From Phycisphaerales bacterium UBA7800 (GTDB lineage: Bacteria; Planctomycetota; Phycisphaerae; Phycisphaerales; Phycisphaeraceae), in assembly GCA_002480565.1 (NCBI GenBank), contig DLCK01000074.1:1-15918 (forward strand): a DNA stretch of 15,918 nt, given 5' to 3'. The position numbers and the translations under genes are program-made. The notes below the pieces were generated by a model. It was not told where the DNA came from. It did not search any database and worked only from the letters and a program-made list of their open reading frames with translations. Shown in pieces: positions 1 through 7,468 of the stretch (its first letter is position 1; the number at the start of each line of letters is the position of its first letter).

Positions 1-1576
1 CGACACGCCCGGCCATGTGGACTTTCACTACGAAGTCTCGCGTGCCTTGACTGCCTGCGAAGGTGCCGTCCTTGTTGTCGATGCGACCCAGGGTGTCGAA
101 GCCCAGACGGTTGCCAATACGTACCTTGCTGTCGAAGCCGGCCTGGAGATCATCCCGGTCATCAACAAAATCGACCTGCCTTCGGCACAGCCTGAAGAAG
201 TCGCCCTTGAACTGGAACAGATTCTGGGTATCCCCGCTGAAGACTGCATCTTCTGCTCAGCCAAGTCCGGGCAGGGCATCCAGGAATTACTCGATGCGAT
301 CTGCGAAAAATTCCCCGGCCCACGGGGTGATGAAAACGAAAAAACCCAGGCCCTGATTTTTGACTGTATCTATGACGACTATCGCGGCGTGGTGTTGTAT
401 TTCCGACTCTTCAACGGCAAGCTTAAATCCACGGATCGCATCCGCATGATGAGCAGTGGTCGAACACACGTCATCGGCGAAATCGGGAAGTTCACCCCCA
501 AGATGACGCCTTTGCCAAAATATGAATTCACCGCCGGCGAAGTCGGTTATGCAGTGGCTTCGATCAAAACGTTGGATGAAGTGAACATCGGTGACACCAT
601 CACCCTCGACCTGCATCCTGCTGCCGAGCCGCTACCGGGTTACCAGGAACCGCAGCAGATGGTCTTCTGCGATTTCTATCCGGCAGGCGATACGCAATTC
701 GAAGTCCTCCGGGATGCCATTGAACGACTGCGTTTAAACGATGCGTCGTTTACCTTCCAACCCAACCACTCCGATGCGCTGGGCTTTGGTTTCCGTTGTG
801 GTTTCCTGGGCATGCTCCACATGGAGATCATCCAGGAACGCCTCGAACGCGAAGGCAAAGTCAACATCGTCCAGACCGCACCAACGGTCACCTATGAAAT
901 TCTGCTCTCAGGCAAGAAGGTGATCCAGATCACCAACCCTGCTGACTTGCCGGACATGTCGCAGGTGGTTGAAATCCGTGAGCCGATTGTGCGCTGCGAA
1001 TTCATCATCCCCAACGAGTTCATCGGTGACCTGATGAAGCTCTGCGAGAACCGTCGCGGCATCTACAAAAACCAACAGTTCCTTTCGGAAACCCGACAGA
1101 TTCTGCATTACGATTTGCCATTGGCGGAAATCATTTACGACTTCTTTGACAAGATCAAGTCCTTATCCCGTGGCTATGCGACGATGGACTATCACCTTAC
1201 TGGCTTTAACAATGACAACCTTTGCAAGATCGACATTCTTATCAACGGTGATAAAGTCGATGCCCTGTCATTGATTGTCCATCGCTCCAAAGCCGAGTTC
1301 CGAGGACGGGCATTACTCAAACGTCTCAAGGGTGAGATTGATCGACACATGTTCGAAATCCCCTTGCAATGCGCTATCGGTGGCAAGATCATTGCCCGCG
1401 AAAGCATCCAGGCGATGCGCAAGAACGTGACCGCCAAGTGCTACGGGGGTGACGTTTCACGTAAACGCAAACTCCTCGAAAAGCAAAAAGAAGGCAAGAA
1501 GCGCATGAAGCGCATCGGCTCGGTCGACATCCCACAGGAAGCCTTCATGGCCATCCTCGAAACCGGCGACGAATAA
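1..1576 (+). CDS. lepA: Elongation factor 4 (LepA), 5'-truncated by window edge
   Basis: Ribosome-associated translational GTPase that binds the ribosome and promotes back-translocation or relieves stalled complexes in the cytoplasm. The reading frame is open to the left edge. The first complete codons read DTPGH, the G3 motif of the GTPase domain, so the GTG at 17 is an internal Val and not a start. About 75 N-terminal residues (P-loop and G2) lie outside the window. Visible in order: G3 DTPGH, G4 NKIDLP, G5 SAKSGQG, the beta-barrel domain II, the EF-G-like domains III and V (FGFRCGFLGMLHMEIIQERL is nearly identical to other LepA proteins), and the LepA-specific C-terminal domain ending in CYGGDVSRKRKLLEKQKEGK and a PQEAFMAIL tail. 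The C-terminus is complete. The gene converges with the GH1 gene, and a bidirectional terminator lies between them. Identification is firm. Confidence 0.98.
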   Translation, partial: DTPGHVDFHYEVSRALTACEGAVLVVDATQGVEAQTVANTYLAVEAGLEIIPVINKIDLPSAQPEEVALELEQILGIPAEDCIFCSAKSGQGIQELLDAICEKFPGPRGDENEKTQALIFDCIYDDYRGVVLYFRLFNGKLKSTDRIRMMSSGRTHVIGEIGKFTPKMTPLPKYEFTAGEVGYAVASIKTLDEVNIGDTITLDLHPAAEPLPGYQEPQQMVFCDFYPAGDTQFEVLRDAIERLRLNDASFTFQPNHSDALGFGFRCGFLGMLHMEIIQERLEREGKVNIVQTAPTVTYEILLSGKKVIQITNPADLPDMSQVVEIREPIVRCEFIIPNEFIGDLMKLCENRRGIYKNQQFLSETRQILHYDLPLAEIIYDFFDKIKSLSRGYATMDYHLTGFNNDNLCKIDILINGDKVDALSLIVHRSKAEFRGRALLKRLKGEIDRHMFEIPLQCAIGGKIIARESIQAMRKNVTAKCYGGDVSRKRKLLEKQKEGKKRMKRIGSVDIPQEAFMAILETGDE

Positions 1577-1652
1577 CCCCCCGCCCCGGAAGTCCAGCCC
1601 CAGGAAGTTTTTTCTGGCGCAGATCGAATCGCCAACAACAATCACATCACAG

Positions 1653-1687
1653 ACTAAAGCCTGCGGGACTTGAGTCCCCGGGAATGC
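1653..1687 (+). repeat. REP-like palindromic intergenic repeat, copy 1
   Basis: The stretch begins ACTAAAGCCTGCGGGAC and contains a short hairpin, GGGAC-TTGA-GTCCC (1665-1678), followed by CCGGG. A second element with the same order of blocks (ACTAAAGCCCGCGGG, hairpin, CCCCCGGGG) occurs in the opposite orientation at 7404-7434. Both copies are intergenic and the hairpin arms have changed in a compensatory way (GGGAC/GTCCC here, GGGGT/ACCCC there). This points to a dispersed structured repeat, not a terminator, because no T-run follows. Confidence 0.6.
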
Positions 1688-1731
1688 CTTGCCCAACAGA
1701 CACCATGTGTCACTGCTAAACCGACGTATAT

Positions 1732-1763
1732 AAAAACCGCGACCCATATGAGTCGCGGTTTTT
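1732..1763. terminator. Bidirectional intrinsic terminator between lepA and the GH1 gene
   Basis: A perfect 12-bp inverted repeat (AAAAACCGCGAC / GTCGCGGTTTTT) with an 8-base loop. The A-run on the left and T-run on the right make it usable from both strands, which fits two convergent genes. A second, smaller hairpin (AAACCG-CAAG-CGGTTT, 1787-1802) followed by T residues overlaps the end of the GH1 gene and may add to termination of lepA transcripts. Confidence 0.88.
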
Positions 1764-1802
1764 TATTTGATTGTGATGACAATGCTAAACCGCAAGCGGT
1801 TT

Positions 1803-3200
1803 TTATTTAATCGCATTGGACTGAATCACTGCCGAATACCATTTCATACTATTTTTGACCGTGCGTTTCTGCGTGACGTAATCCGTATGCACCAGACCAA
1901 AACGTTTGGTGTAGCCCCATGCCCATTCGAAGTTGTCCATGAAGGACCACGCGAAGTAGCCACGTAAGTCCACACCATCGCTAATGGCGCCATGCATCGC
2001 AGTGAGATAGCCTTTGAAGAAGTCCAATCGCTGCTGGTCATCACACACGCCATCGACGACCGGCACGTCATACGCACAACCGTTTTCCGTCACGTAGATC
2101 GGCGGGTGGTCGTAACGCTCATCAATCCACTTGAGCAACTTGGCACTGCCCCAGGGAACCACGTTCCAATCCATATCGGTCTTGGACCATTTGGGGTCTT
2201 CGGTGAGTGTGACGTTCTGGTCTTCAGAGATACCGCCATTGCCTGCGATATTGCGCTCAGCTATTTCACCTGTGGGTTCGCTGGCAAGCATCGTGGTGTA
2301 ATGGTTCAAACCAAAGAAGTCGCTCGAACCCTTGAGCATCGCTTTATCCTCATCGGTAAAGGTCGGCAGACGATCACCGACCATCTCACGCATCACCTGG
2401 GGATAATCACCCTTGTAAACAGGATCAGCAAACCAACCCAGGAAAAACTCCAGTGACCGCTGAGCAGCAGCTTTATCCGCAGCACTGTCGGTTAACGGTT
2501 CACGCCAATCGCAGTTATTGGTAATCCCAATCGCGCCTCCGCCAGTTGCTTTGCCTTGATGTTTATTGCGATAGATCTCCACCGCGCGGCCGTGCCCGCG
2601 AAGCAGTTGATGGGCAGCCTGATACGCTTCGGCAGTGTCGCGTTTACGACATGGCGCATGCACACCAATACCGTAACCAAGCACCGCTGAACACCACGGC
2701 TCATTGAGCGTAATCCAATTTTTAACACGATCACCAAATCGATCAAAACAGACATCTGCATACGCAGCAAACCAATCCGGGAAGTCCGGGTTAACCAGGC
2801 CATCAAATTCAGTCTGCAAAACCAACGGCAAGTCCCAGTGATACAACGTCACCCAAGGCGTGATCCCCGCATCAAGCAACGTGTCGATTAACTCAGAATA
2901 AAACGCAATGCCCTGCTCATTGACATCACCAAAGCCAGCGGGAATGATGCGCGGCCAAGCCAGACTCAAACGATAAGCTTTAAGTCCCAACGACTTCATG
3001 ATCGCGACATCTTCTTTGAAACGATGAAAGTGATCACATGCCACATCACCGGTATCGCCATTGAGCACGCGACCTGGCGACTGGCAAACCGCATCCCAGA
3101 TACTCGGAGCCCGCCCACCTTCACGCGCGCCGCCTTCGATTTGATAACTGGCGGTGGCGGTCCCCCAAACAAACTGCTCTGGAAAAACAAGGTTGGACAT
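1803..3200 (-). CDS. Glycoside hydrolase family 1 beta-glucosidase
   Basis: Retaining GH1 beta-glycosidase that hydrolyses terminal beta-linked glucosyl (possibly also galactosyl or fucosyl) residues from oligosaccharides; cytoplasmic, as no signal peptide is seen. ATG 3200 is chosen over the upstream start at 3233 because AGGAGA sits 7 bases before it, and because the protein then begins MSNLVFPEQFVWGTATASYQ, the family's normal N-terminus. Length is 465 residues, usual for GH1. Motifs: TLNEPW near residue 167 (acid/base Glu), YVTENG near residue 372 (nucleophile Glu), and SFMDNFEWAWGY near 420-430 (substrate-binding Trp/Glu region). All catalytic residues are present. It lies downstream of a large membrane protein on the same strand, but a hairpin terminator (3279-3314) separates them, so the two are probably not one operon. 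Exact substrate specificity cannot be read from sequence. Confidence 0.95.
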   Translation of the reverse strand: MSNLVFPEQFVWGTATASYQIEGGAREGGRAPSIWDAVCQSPGRVLNGDTGDVACDHFHRFKEDVAIMKSLGLKAYRLSLAWPRIIPAGFGDVNEQGIAFYSELIDTLLDAGITPWVTLYHWDLPLVLQTEFDGLVNPDFPDWFAAYADVCFDRFGDRVKNWITLNEPWCSAVLGYGIGVHAPCRKRDTAEAYQAAHQLLRGHGRAVEIYRNKHQGKATGGGAIGITNNCDWREPLTDSAADKAAAQRSLEFFLGWFADPVYKGDYPQVMREMVGDRLPTFTDEDKAMLKGSSDFFGLNHYTTMLASEPTGEIAERNIAGNGGISEDQNVTLTEDPKWSKTDMDWNVVPWGSAKLLKWIDERYDHPPIYVTENGCAYDVPVVDGVCDDQQRLDFFKGYLTAMHGAISDGVDLRGYFAWSFMDNFEWAWGYTKRFGLVHTDYVTQKRTVKNSMKWYSAVIQSNAIK

Positions 3201-3278
3201 CAATACATCTCCTGTGATCAAGTAAAGCGACAATGTAACCTTTTTCCATGAATTTGAGAAATCAACATGAAACGGTCA

Positions 3279-3314
3279 ATAAAAACACAGGGCACCTTGC
3301 GGCACCCCATGTTT
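3279..3314 (-). terminator. Intrinsic terminator behind the membrane-protein gene
   Basis: Read on the minus strand this is a 14-bp stem (AAACATGGGGTGCC / GGTGCCCTGTGTTT) closed by a GCAA tetraloop and followed by TTTTTATT. Four of the pairs are G-U wobbles, so it folds well only as the minus-strand RNA. It lies 34 bases beyond the stop codon of the gene at 3348-4949 and before the GH1 start. Confidence 0.75.
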
Positions 3315-3347
3315 GAAAGACTGAATGTGAATCGGTGAATCAATGTG

Positions 3348-4949
3348 TCAATTTGCTGTTCGCGAACGATGCCAACTCACGCCAAGGCCGGACACCAGTA
3401 GCAGGAAACTTACTGCCACCATCTGCCAACCTGGTGAATGCTGCGTGTACATGTATCCGAGTAACAGCATCGGGGCCAGTCCCGGTATCACCAATAGCAC
3501 TTGGCGATGTACCCCTGCCAACGTGATCGCCCAGCCAAGTGCAAAGACCAACCAACCGATCTCCGCGGTATGAGTGTCTGCGCTATCGACCATGAACAGC
3601 ACGATCATCTGCCCAAGTAGCAGCAGTGCCACCGTCAAACGCAACGGCACGATCTGTCTGTAAAAGCAAAGCGTCACCGAGCACAACACCGCTGGCACAA
3701 GGATCAAACACATCCAACTGTGTTCCGTACCGCTATCCCACCAAGGCAAGACAAACGGCACCGTCAACAGCGATACACCGAGACTTGCTGCAAACCCAAG
3801 CATCGCTGCGTAATGGCGTGAGCCAATTGCGATGGCAAACATGATCCCTGTCACCGTCCAACTCATCTGCCTTGGCGAGAGTCCGATGCCATCTACCCGA
3901 CCAGGCCAGAACATGGCAATGAACATCCCGTAACTGCACGCGATACTGATGAGTAACCACCACGGACTTCGCCTTGCCAACACCAATACGAGCATCACTG
4001 AGATGATCAATACCGCTGAAGGTTGAGCGAGTAAAAACCATGGTGACTTGATTGGCGATCCCACATCCCAGATCAATTGGATGAGGATCACGATCACGCC
4101 GGGGACAAACAACCCGATCACCTGAATCGGATCAAGCGTCCGTTTTGACCAGCCCATATAAGCCAATCCCATCACCGCCAACACCGGCCAAGCAAGCAAC
4201 AAGTCCGGCAAGCCGCCTTTGAGGAAAAAAGCCCATTGCATCGCCCACTGCTGCCCAATTGTCGCAATGACAATGAGCATGACAAAGCCCATGCGAAACG
4301 GTTTACTATGAATAATCGGACGCGACACTTCCCCGCAGAAGGGCTCAATCATCCCGGTCATCATTGCGATGGTAAGTACCAGCACGCCTACCATGGTCCA
4401 CCACCAACCCATGAACCATAGCTCGTGGAGTTGGCCGTTGGTTCCTTGATGGGATTGGATGTAACCCATGATGCCGGGCATGGCCAGATTGCCAACCATC
4501 AAAATCATCACCCCAAGCAGACTCATCATGGGCAACCTGCCGGTGACACATCGGCAAATGAGCGTGAGTTTACCGATACATAAACCCAGCCCCGCAACAC
4601 CAAGTCCAAGGACGATCCATGGCAATTGGGCAGCGACGACATTAAGTGTTACCGTTGATGCGACGAGAAACACGGCCACAAGCATGGTCAGTGACACGGC
4701 ATCGTCGTATACCTTCCGCCACATCACCACGAGTAACACAGCCAGCAAACCAACTTCATAAAGATTGATCACGCCCACCGACCATAGCTTCTCTTGAACC
4801 TGTCCATCGGCATCGAAAATCGGCACAAGAATCTTGGTCAGCCCAATGAGAATACTCGCTGCACTGAGCAGATAAAACAGACTACCCGTCAGTAACCCCT
4901 TGTGCACAGGAGACCGCGAGTCCTCAACCGGAAGTACATTGTCAGACAT
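3348..4949 (-). CDS. Large polytopic inner-membrane protein of unknown family
   Basis: A 533-residue protein that I do not recognise. About 17 residues of hydrophilic, acidic N-terminus precede a run of roughly 16-17 hydrophobic segments covering almost the whole length (for example near residues 19-45, 55-77, 84-109, 110-135, 139-164, 177-201, 218-243, 277-300, 305-328, 331-351). The last ends at the C-terminal tail SWHRSRTAN. No signal peptide, soluble domain, ATP-binding motif or recognisable transporter signature is visible. Several segments carry Trp- and Met-rich patches (WFMGWWWTMVG, QQWAMQWAFF). The start is well supported: AAGGAG lies 7 bases before the ATG. It has its own possible promoter (5050-5077) and terminator (3279-3314), so it looks monocistronic. 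A role in transport, respiration or lipid handling would be guesswork. Confidence 0.85.
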   Translation of the reverse strand: MSDNVLPVEDSRSPVHKGLLTGSLFYLLSAASILIGLTKILVPIFDADGQVQEKLWSVGVINLYEVGLLAVLLVVMWRKVYDDAVSLTMLVAVFLVASTVTLNVVAAQLPWIVLGLGVAGLGLCIGKLTLICRCVTGRLPMMSLLGVMILMVGNLAMPGIMGYIQSHQGTNGQLHELWFMGWWWTMVGVLVLTIAMMTGMIEPFCGEVSRPIIHSKPFRMGFVMLIVIATIGQQWAMQWAFFLKGGLPDLLLAWPVLAVMGLAYMGWSKRTLDPIQVIGLFVPGVIVILIQLIWDVGSPIKSPWFLLAQPSAVLIISVMLVLVLARRSPWWLLISIACSYGMFIAMFWPGRVDGIGLSPRQMSWTVTGIMFAIAIGSRHYAAMLGFAASLGVSLLTVPFVLPWWDSGTEHSWMCLILVPAVLCSVTLCFYRQIVPLRLTVALLLLGQMIVLFMVDSADTHTAEIGWLVFALGWAITLAGVHRQVLLVIPGLAPMLLLGYMYTQHSPGWQMVAVSFLLLVSGLGVSWHRSRTAN

Positions 4950-5049
4950 TATGAAACTCCTTCACCAATAAAATGAAAAAACAAGGACAGCCATATCGTC
5001 GATCAGACAACATACTGGCCCGGTGAAGAGAGAGTTGGGAGCCAATTTC

Positions 5050-5077
5050 ATTGTACGATTGATTGCTTAAGAACCAA
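5050..5077 (-). promoter_or_regulatory. Possible sigma70-type promoter for the membrane-protein gene
   Basis: On the minus strand, TTGGTT (5072-5077) is followed after 16 bases by TACAAT (5050-5055), a one-mismatch -10 box. It sits about 100 bases upstream of the ATG at 4949. The same place holds a 6-bp inverted repeat, TTGTAC (5051-5056) and GTACAA (5078-5083), which brackets the promoter boxes and could be an operator. The -35 is weak. Confidence 0.35.
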
Positions 5078-5123
5078 GTACAATTTTGACAAAAATCAGA
5101 AATGAACCGTCGACGACTATCGC

Positions 5124-5813
5124 TTACTCATAGTTGGCTTTGATACCTGACTGTGAAGGTTCAATGCCTTCGTGATACAAGTGTGGTAACGCGCCGTAGT
5201 ACAGACATCGTGGCACTGCGATACCTGGCTTGCGTTCATCAAAGAGGATGCAGGTCACCGACGTGGTGTGCATGAAAAAGCCCGACCACATCAGTGGCAA
5301 AGGGATCTCCAATAACGTTGCGACCCAGGCACTACCAAATCCGCCATGACAGAACATGGCGATGCGTTTGTCGTTGGGTTGCTCAACACGATACGCGCCG
5401 TTTTGACGCACATAACCCAGACGTGCCAGGTATTCGTCGGAGTCTTTACGGATGGTGGTATGAACCGACTCAAGCCACTGTGGATCCATCGTTGGGATCT
5501 TGTCATAGGCATTTAAGTCTGAAAGAAAATCATCATTGCGAATCTCATCACCGTGCGTATCCCATTCACAATATCCATGATTACAGGGAGCAGAAAGTTC
5601 CGTGGTCCATGGTTCGGTGGTCACCGATTTATTCATCAACCTGGCGGTGAAGCTGGCAGTCTCCTGCGCCCTGCCACGCGGCGAGGCATAGATATCATCA
5701 ATCTTTTCATGTGCCATGTAATTGGCAAGTGCTTTGGCTTCAGGAATACCGCGTGGCGTCAATGCATCGAGTTCATAATTCGGGTCACCGTGTCGGAGGA
5801 TATACAGTCGCAT
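5124..5813 (-). CDS. Histidine phosphatase superfamily protein (phosphoglycerate-mutase-like)
   Basis: Cytoplasmic phosphatase or mutase of the branch-1 histidine phosphatase clan, acting through a phospho-histidine intermediate. LRHGDPNY at residues 6-13 is the RHG catalytic motif (His8 nucleophile), SPRGRAQETA near 44-53 supplies the second Arg, TTELSAP near 70-76 gives the acidic residue, and FCHGGFG near 153-159 the second catalytic His. At 229 residues the size fits CobC/GpmB/SixA-like members, and no signal peptide is present. The start is supported by AAAGG 7 bases upstream of the ATG. The gene begins 57 bases after the stop codon of the FwdA-like amidohydrolase on the same strand, so co-transcription is possible. 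The substrate is not determined; these proteins range from phosphosugar phosphatases to protein-histidine phosphatases. Confidence 0.88.
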   Translation of the reverse strand: MRLYILRHGDPNYELDALTPRGIPEAKALANYMAHEKIDDIYASPRGRAQETASFTARLMNKSVTTEPWTTELSAPCNHGYCEWDTHGDEIRNDDFLSDLNAYDKIPTMDPQWLESVHTTIRKDSDEYLARLGYVRQNGAYRVEQPNDKRIAMFCHGGFGSAWVATLLEIPLPLMWSGFFMHTTSVTCILFDERKPGIAVPRCLYYGALPHLYHEGIEPSQSGIKANYE

Positions 5814-5870
5814 GAAACACCTTTGTATGGTTGTGGAGTTGGTGGTGCGAGTATACCCGTTGATCGCCGG

Positions 5871-7310
5871 TCATAGAAATTGACCTGCAATCATCATGCG
5901 CGTGGGTTTATCAGACAACGTCTGAATCTTGCATTGCGGTGTTTGATACATCGCCATGTCCGCGCGGCTGCCGACTTTGAGATCACCTTTGTGTTTCAGC
6001 CCCAAAGCATGTGCAGGTGAGATGCGAGTGAGTTGGAGCAATTCATCCAAAGACAACTCGCGTGTGATCTGTTTGAGTGTTGTGCATTGCGTTGCAGCGG
6101 GATGGCATTGTTTGAGCATCGCATCGCGGTAAGACTTGTTGGTGAGACAGTGGATTAACTGCGGGTACAAACTCACCGCCCCGCCGTTGGGATAGTCGAT
6201 ACTCAACGACAGCTGATCCAGATTGTCTGCAAGCAGGATCAATTCCAACCCGGTCGCCCACTGCATGGCATAGCCTAAATTTTGCGGATCACGATCCAGC
6301 GGTTGAAGCCCAAACGCACTGCGTCCGTCCCATTGAAATCGCAAGGCAGGCCCAGCATCGTCGCCAAATAGGTCAAGCAGTCGGTCATGTAATGCCAGAT
6401 CACTGGTCAGTGCATATGCAGGTCCAAAACCCACGAGTCCGACATCCGCGGTGATTTGTTTGTTGCGTTGCAAAGCGGTCAGTACATCTTCGACACTGCT
6501 TCGCAGATACCAATCTTCGTCATAACGATAACAGTCATATTGCAGATGCGCGATATGCGCGCGGCATCCGTCCATGGCTGCGAGCCACTGCAATGTCGCG
6601 TCACAACTTCCGGGGGTTCCAAGTTGAGGTAAGTGGATATGAATCGGATGCGAAAGCTTGAGCGTATCAGCCAAGTCCAGAAAAAAGTGAAGGACTTGGC
6701 GTGGCGTAACGGACATGCCATCCACCGCAGTGTCGATGTCGGTCACATCCAACGCCGGGCCGTCTGTTGCATGGACTGAACCGGGGTTCACGAGCTTGAT
6801 CCCCATCGCGCCAGAGAGTTGATAGAGATGTACAGCACGGTCACGCGCTGCTTCAAACTGCTGAGCCTCCAACAAGGCAAGTACATCCGCATGATGCGAA
6901 AGCAGTAGCAAAAACCCTGTATCCAAAGGTGCCAGTTCGCGGAGTTGTAAGCGCGCAGCAGGTGCATCACCGGGCGTGATGGCTGCATCAATGGCAGTGG
7001 TGTATCCGAGCTTGAGGTATTGCTGGGACAACCACGTTGGCGAACCAATAAGCGTCGGTGAAACGGCATCAGGAATGACCACATTCTGCAACGTCCGCAG
7101 TGCATTCATTGCAGGCGGAACCAGATGCGTGTGCATATCAATCGCGCCCGGAAGAATCGTGTAACCGGTGCAATCATGGGTTTGGACATGCGTTTGAACA
7201 TCAGGTTTGGCGATGAGGTGTCCATCGTGGATATACAAATCGCGCGGCAGATCGGACTGAGTCGGATCAATCACCTGAGCGTTGGCAAGATGGATGATGG
7301 GCGCGGTCAT
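5871..7310 (-). CDS. FwdA/FhcA-like amidohydrolase (formylmethanofuran dehydrogenase/hydrolase subunit A family)
   Basis: A 479-residue metal-dependent amidohydrolase. The arrangement matches subunit A of formylmethanofuran dehydrogenase (FwdA/FmdA) and of the formyltransferase/hydrolase complex (FhcA), which release formate from an N-formyl carrier. Visible metal and catalytic positions: DMHTH (His60, His62), GIKLVNPG (Lys172, the likely carboxylated Lys), HIHLPQLG (His224/His226), RAHIAHLQ (His252/His255) and SIDYPNGG (Asp372). Family-typical blocks include ITADVGLVGFG, NLGYAMQWATGLELILL, SLYPQLI, and LTRISPAHALGLKHKGDLKVGSRAD near the C-terminus. It is somewhat shorter than FwdA/FhcA (about 550 residues) and starts directly with the beta-sandwich segment. 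No fhcB, fhcC or fhcD is nearby, so its partners are elsewhere or it acts alone on a different amide. No Shine-Dalgarno is visible. The family call is firm; the substrate is inferred. Confidence 0.82.
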   Translation of the reverse strand: MTAPIIHLANAQVIDPTQSDLPRDLYIHDGHLIAKPDVQTHVQTHDCTGYTILPGAIDMHTHLVPPAMNALRTLQNVVIPDAVSPTLIGSPTWLSQQYLKLGYTTAIDAAITPGDAPAARLQLRELAPLDTGFLLLLSHHADVLALLEAQQFEAARDRAVHLYQLSGAMGIKLVNPGSVHATDGPALDVTDIDTAVDGMSVTPRQVLHFFLDLADTLKLSHPIHIHLPQLGTPGSCDATLQWLAAMDGCRAHIAHLQYDCYRYDEDWYLRSSVEDVLTALQRNKQITADVGLVGFGPAYALTSDLALHDRLLDLFGDDAGPALRFQWDGRSAFGLQPLDRDPQNLGYAMQWATGLELILLADNLDQLSLSIDYPNGGAVSLYPQLIHCLTNKSYRDAMLKQCHPAATQCTTLKQITRELSLDELLQLTRISPAHALGLKHKGDLKVGSRADMAMYQTPQCKIQTLSDKPTRMMIAGQFL

Positions 7311-7338
7311 GTTGTGTTACACATGATACAACTTGTGT
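7311..7338 (-). promoter_or_regulatory. Overlapping inverted repeats just upstream of the amidohydrolase start
   Basis: GTTGTGT (7311-7317) and ATACAAC (7326-7332) form a near-perfect inverted repeat. ACACA (7319-7323) and TGTGT (7334-7338) form a second, overlapping one. They begin one base before the ATG at 7310, where a ribosome binding site would be expected but is absent. This could be an operator or a leader hairpin controlling translation; low-complexity TG/AC sequence could also give it by chance. Confidence 0.25.
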
Positions 7339-7403
7339 GATGTGAATGATTGGATCACTGGTGCGTTTGGATTCAATGTATGAGACAGTAAGGCCACCCC
7401 GAA

Positions 7404-7434
7404 CCCCGGGGGTTGAAACCCCGCGGGCTTTAGT
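7404..7434 (-). repeat. REP-like palindromic intergenic repeat, copy 2
   Basis: On the minus strand it reads AACTAAAGCCCGCGGGG, then TTTC-type loop bases, then AACCCCCGGGG. The core hairpin is GGGGT-TGAA-ACCCC on the + strand. It is the same element as at 1653-1687 but in reverse orientation. It lies 35 bases beyond the stop of the aldo/keto reductase; the hairpin might slow transcription there, but no T-run follows. Confidence 0.6.
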
Positions 7435-7468
7435 TCCATATGCGTAACTTGATTTGAGGATCGGGGTT

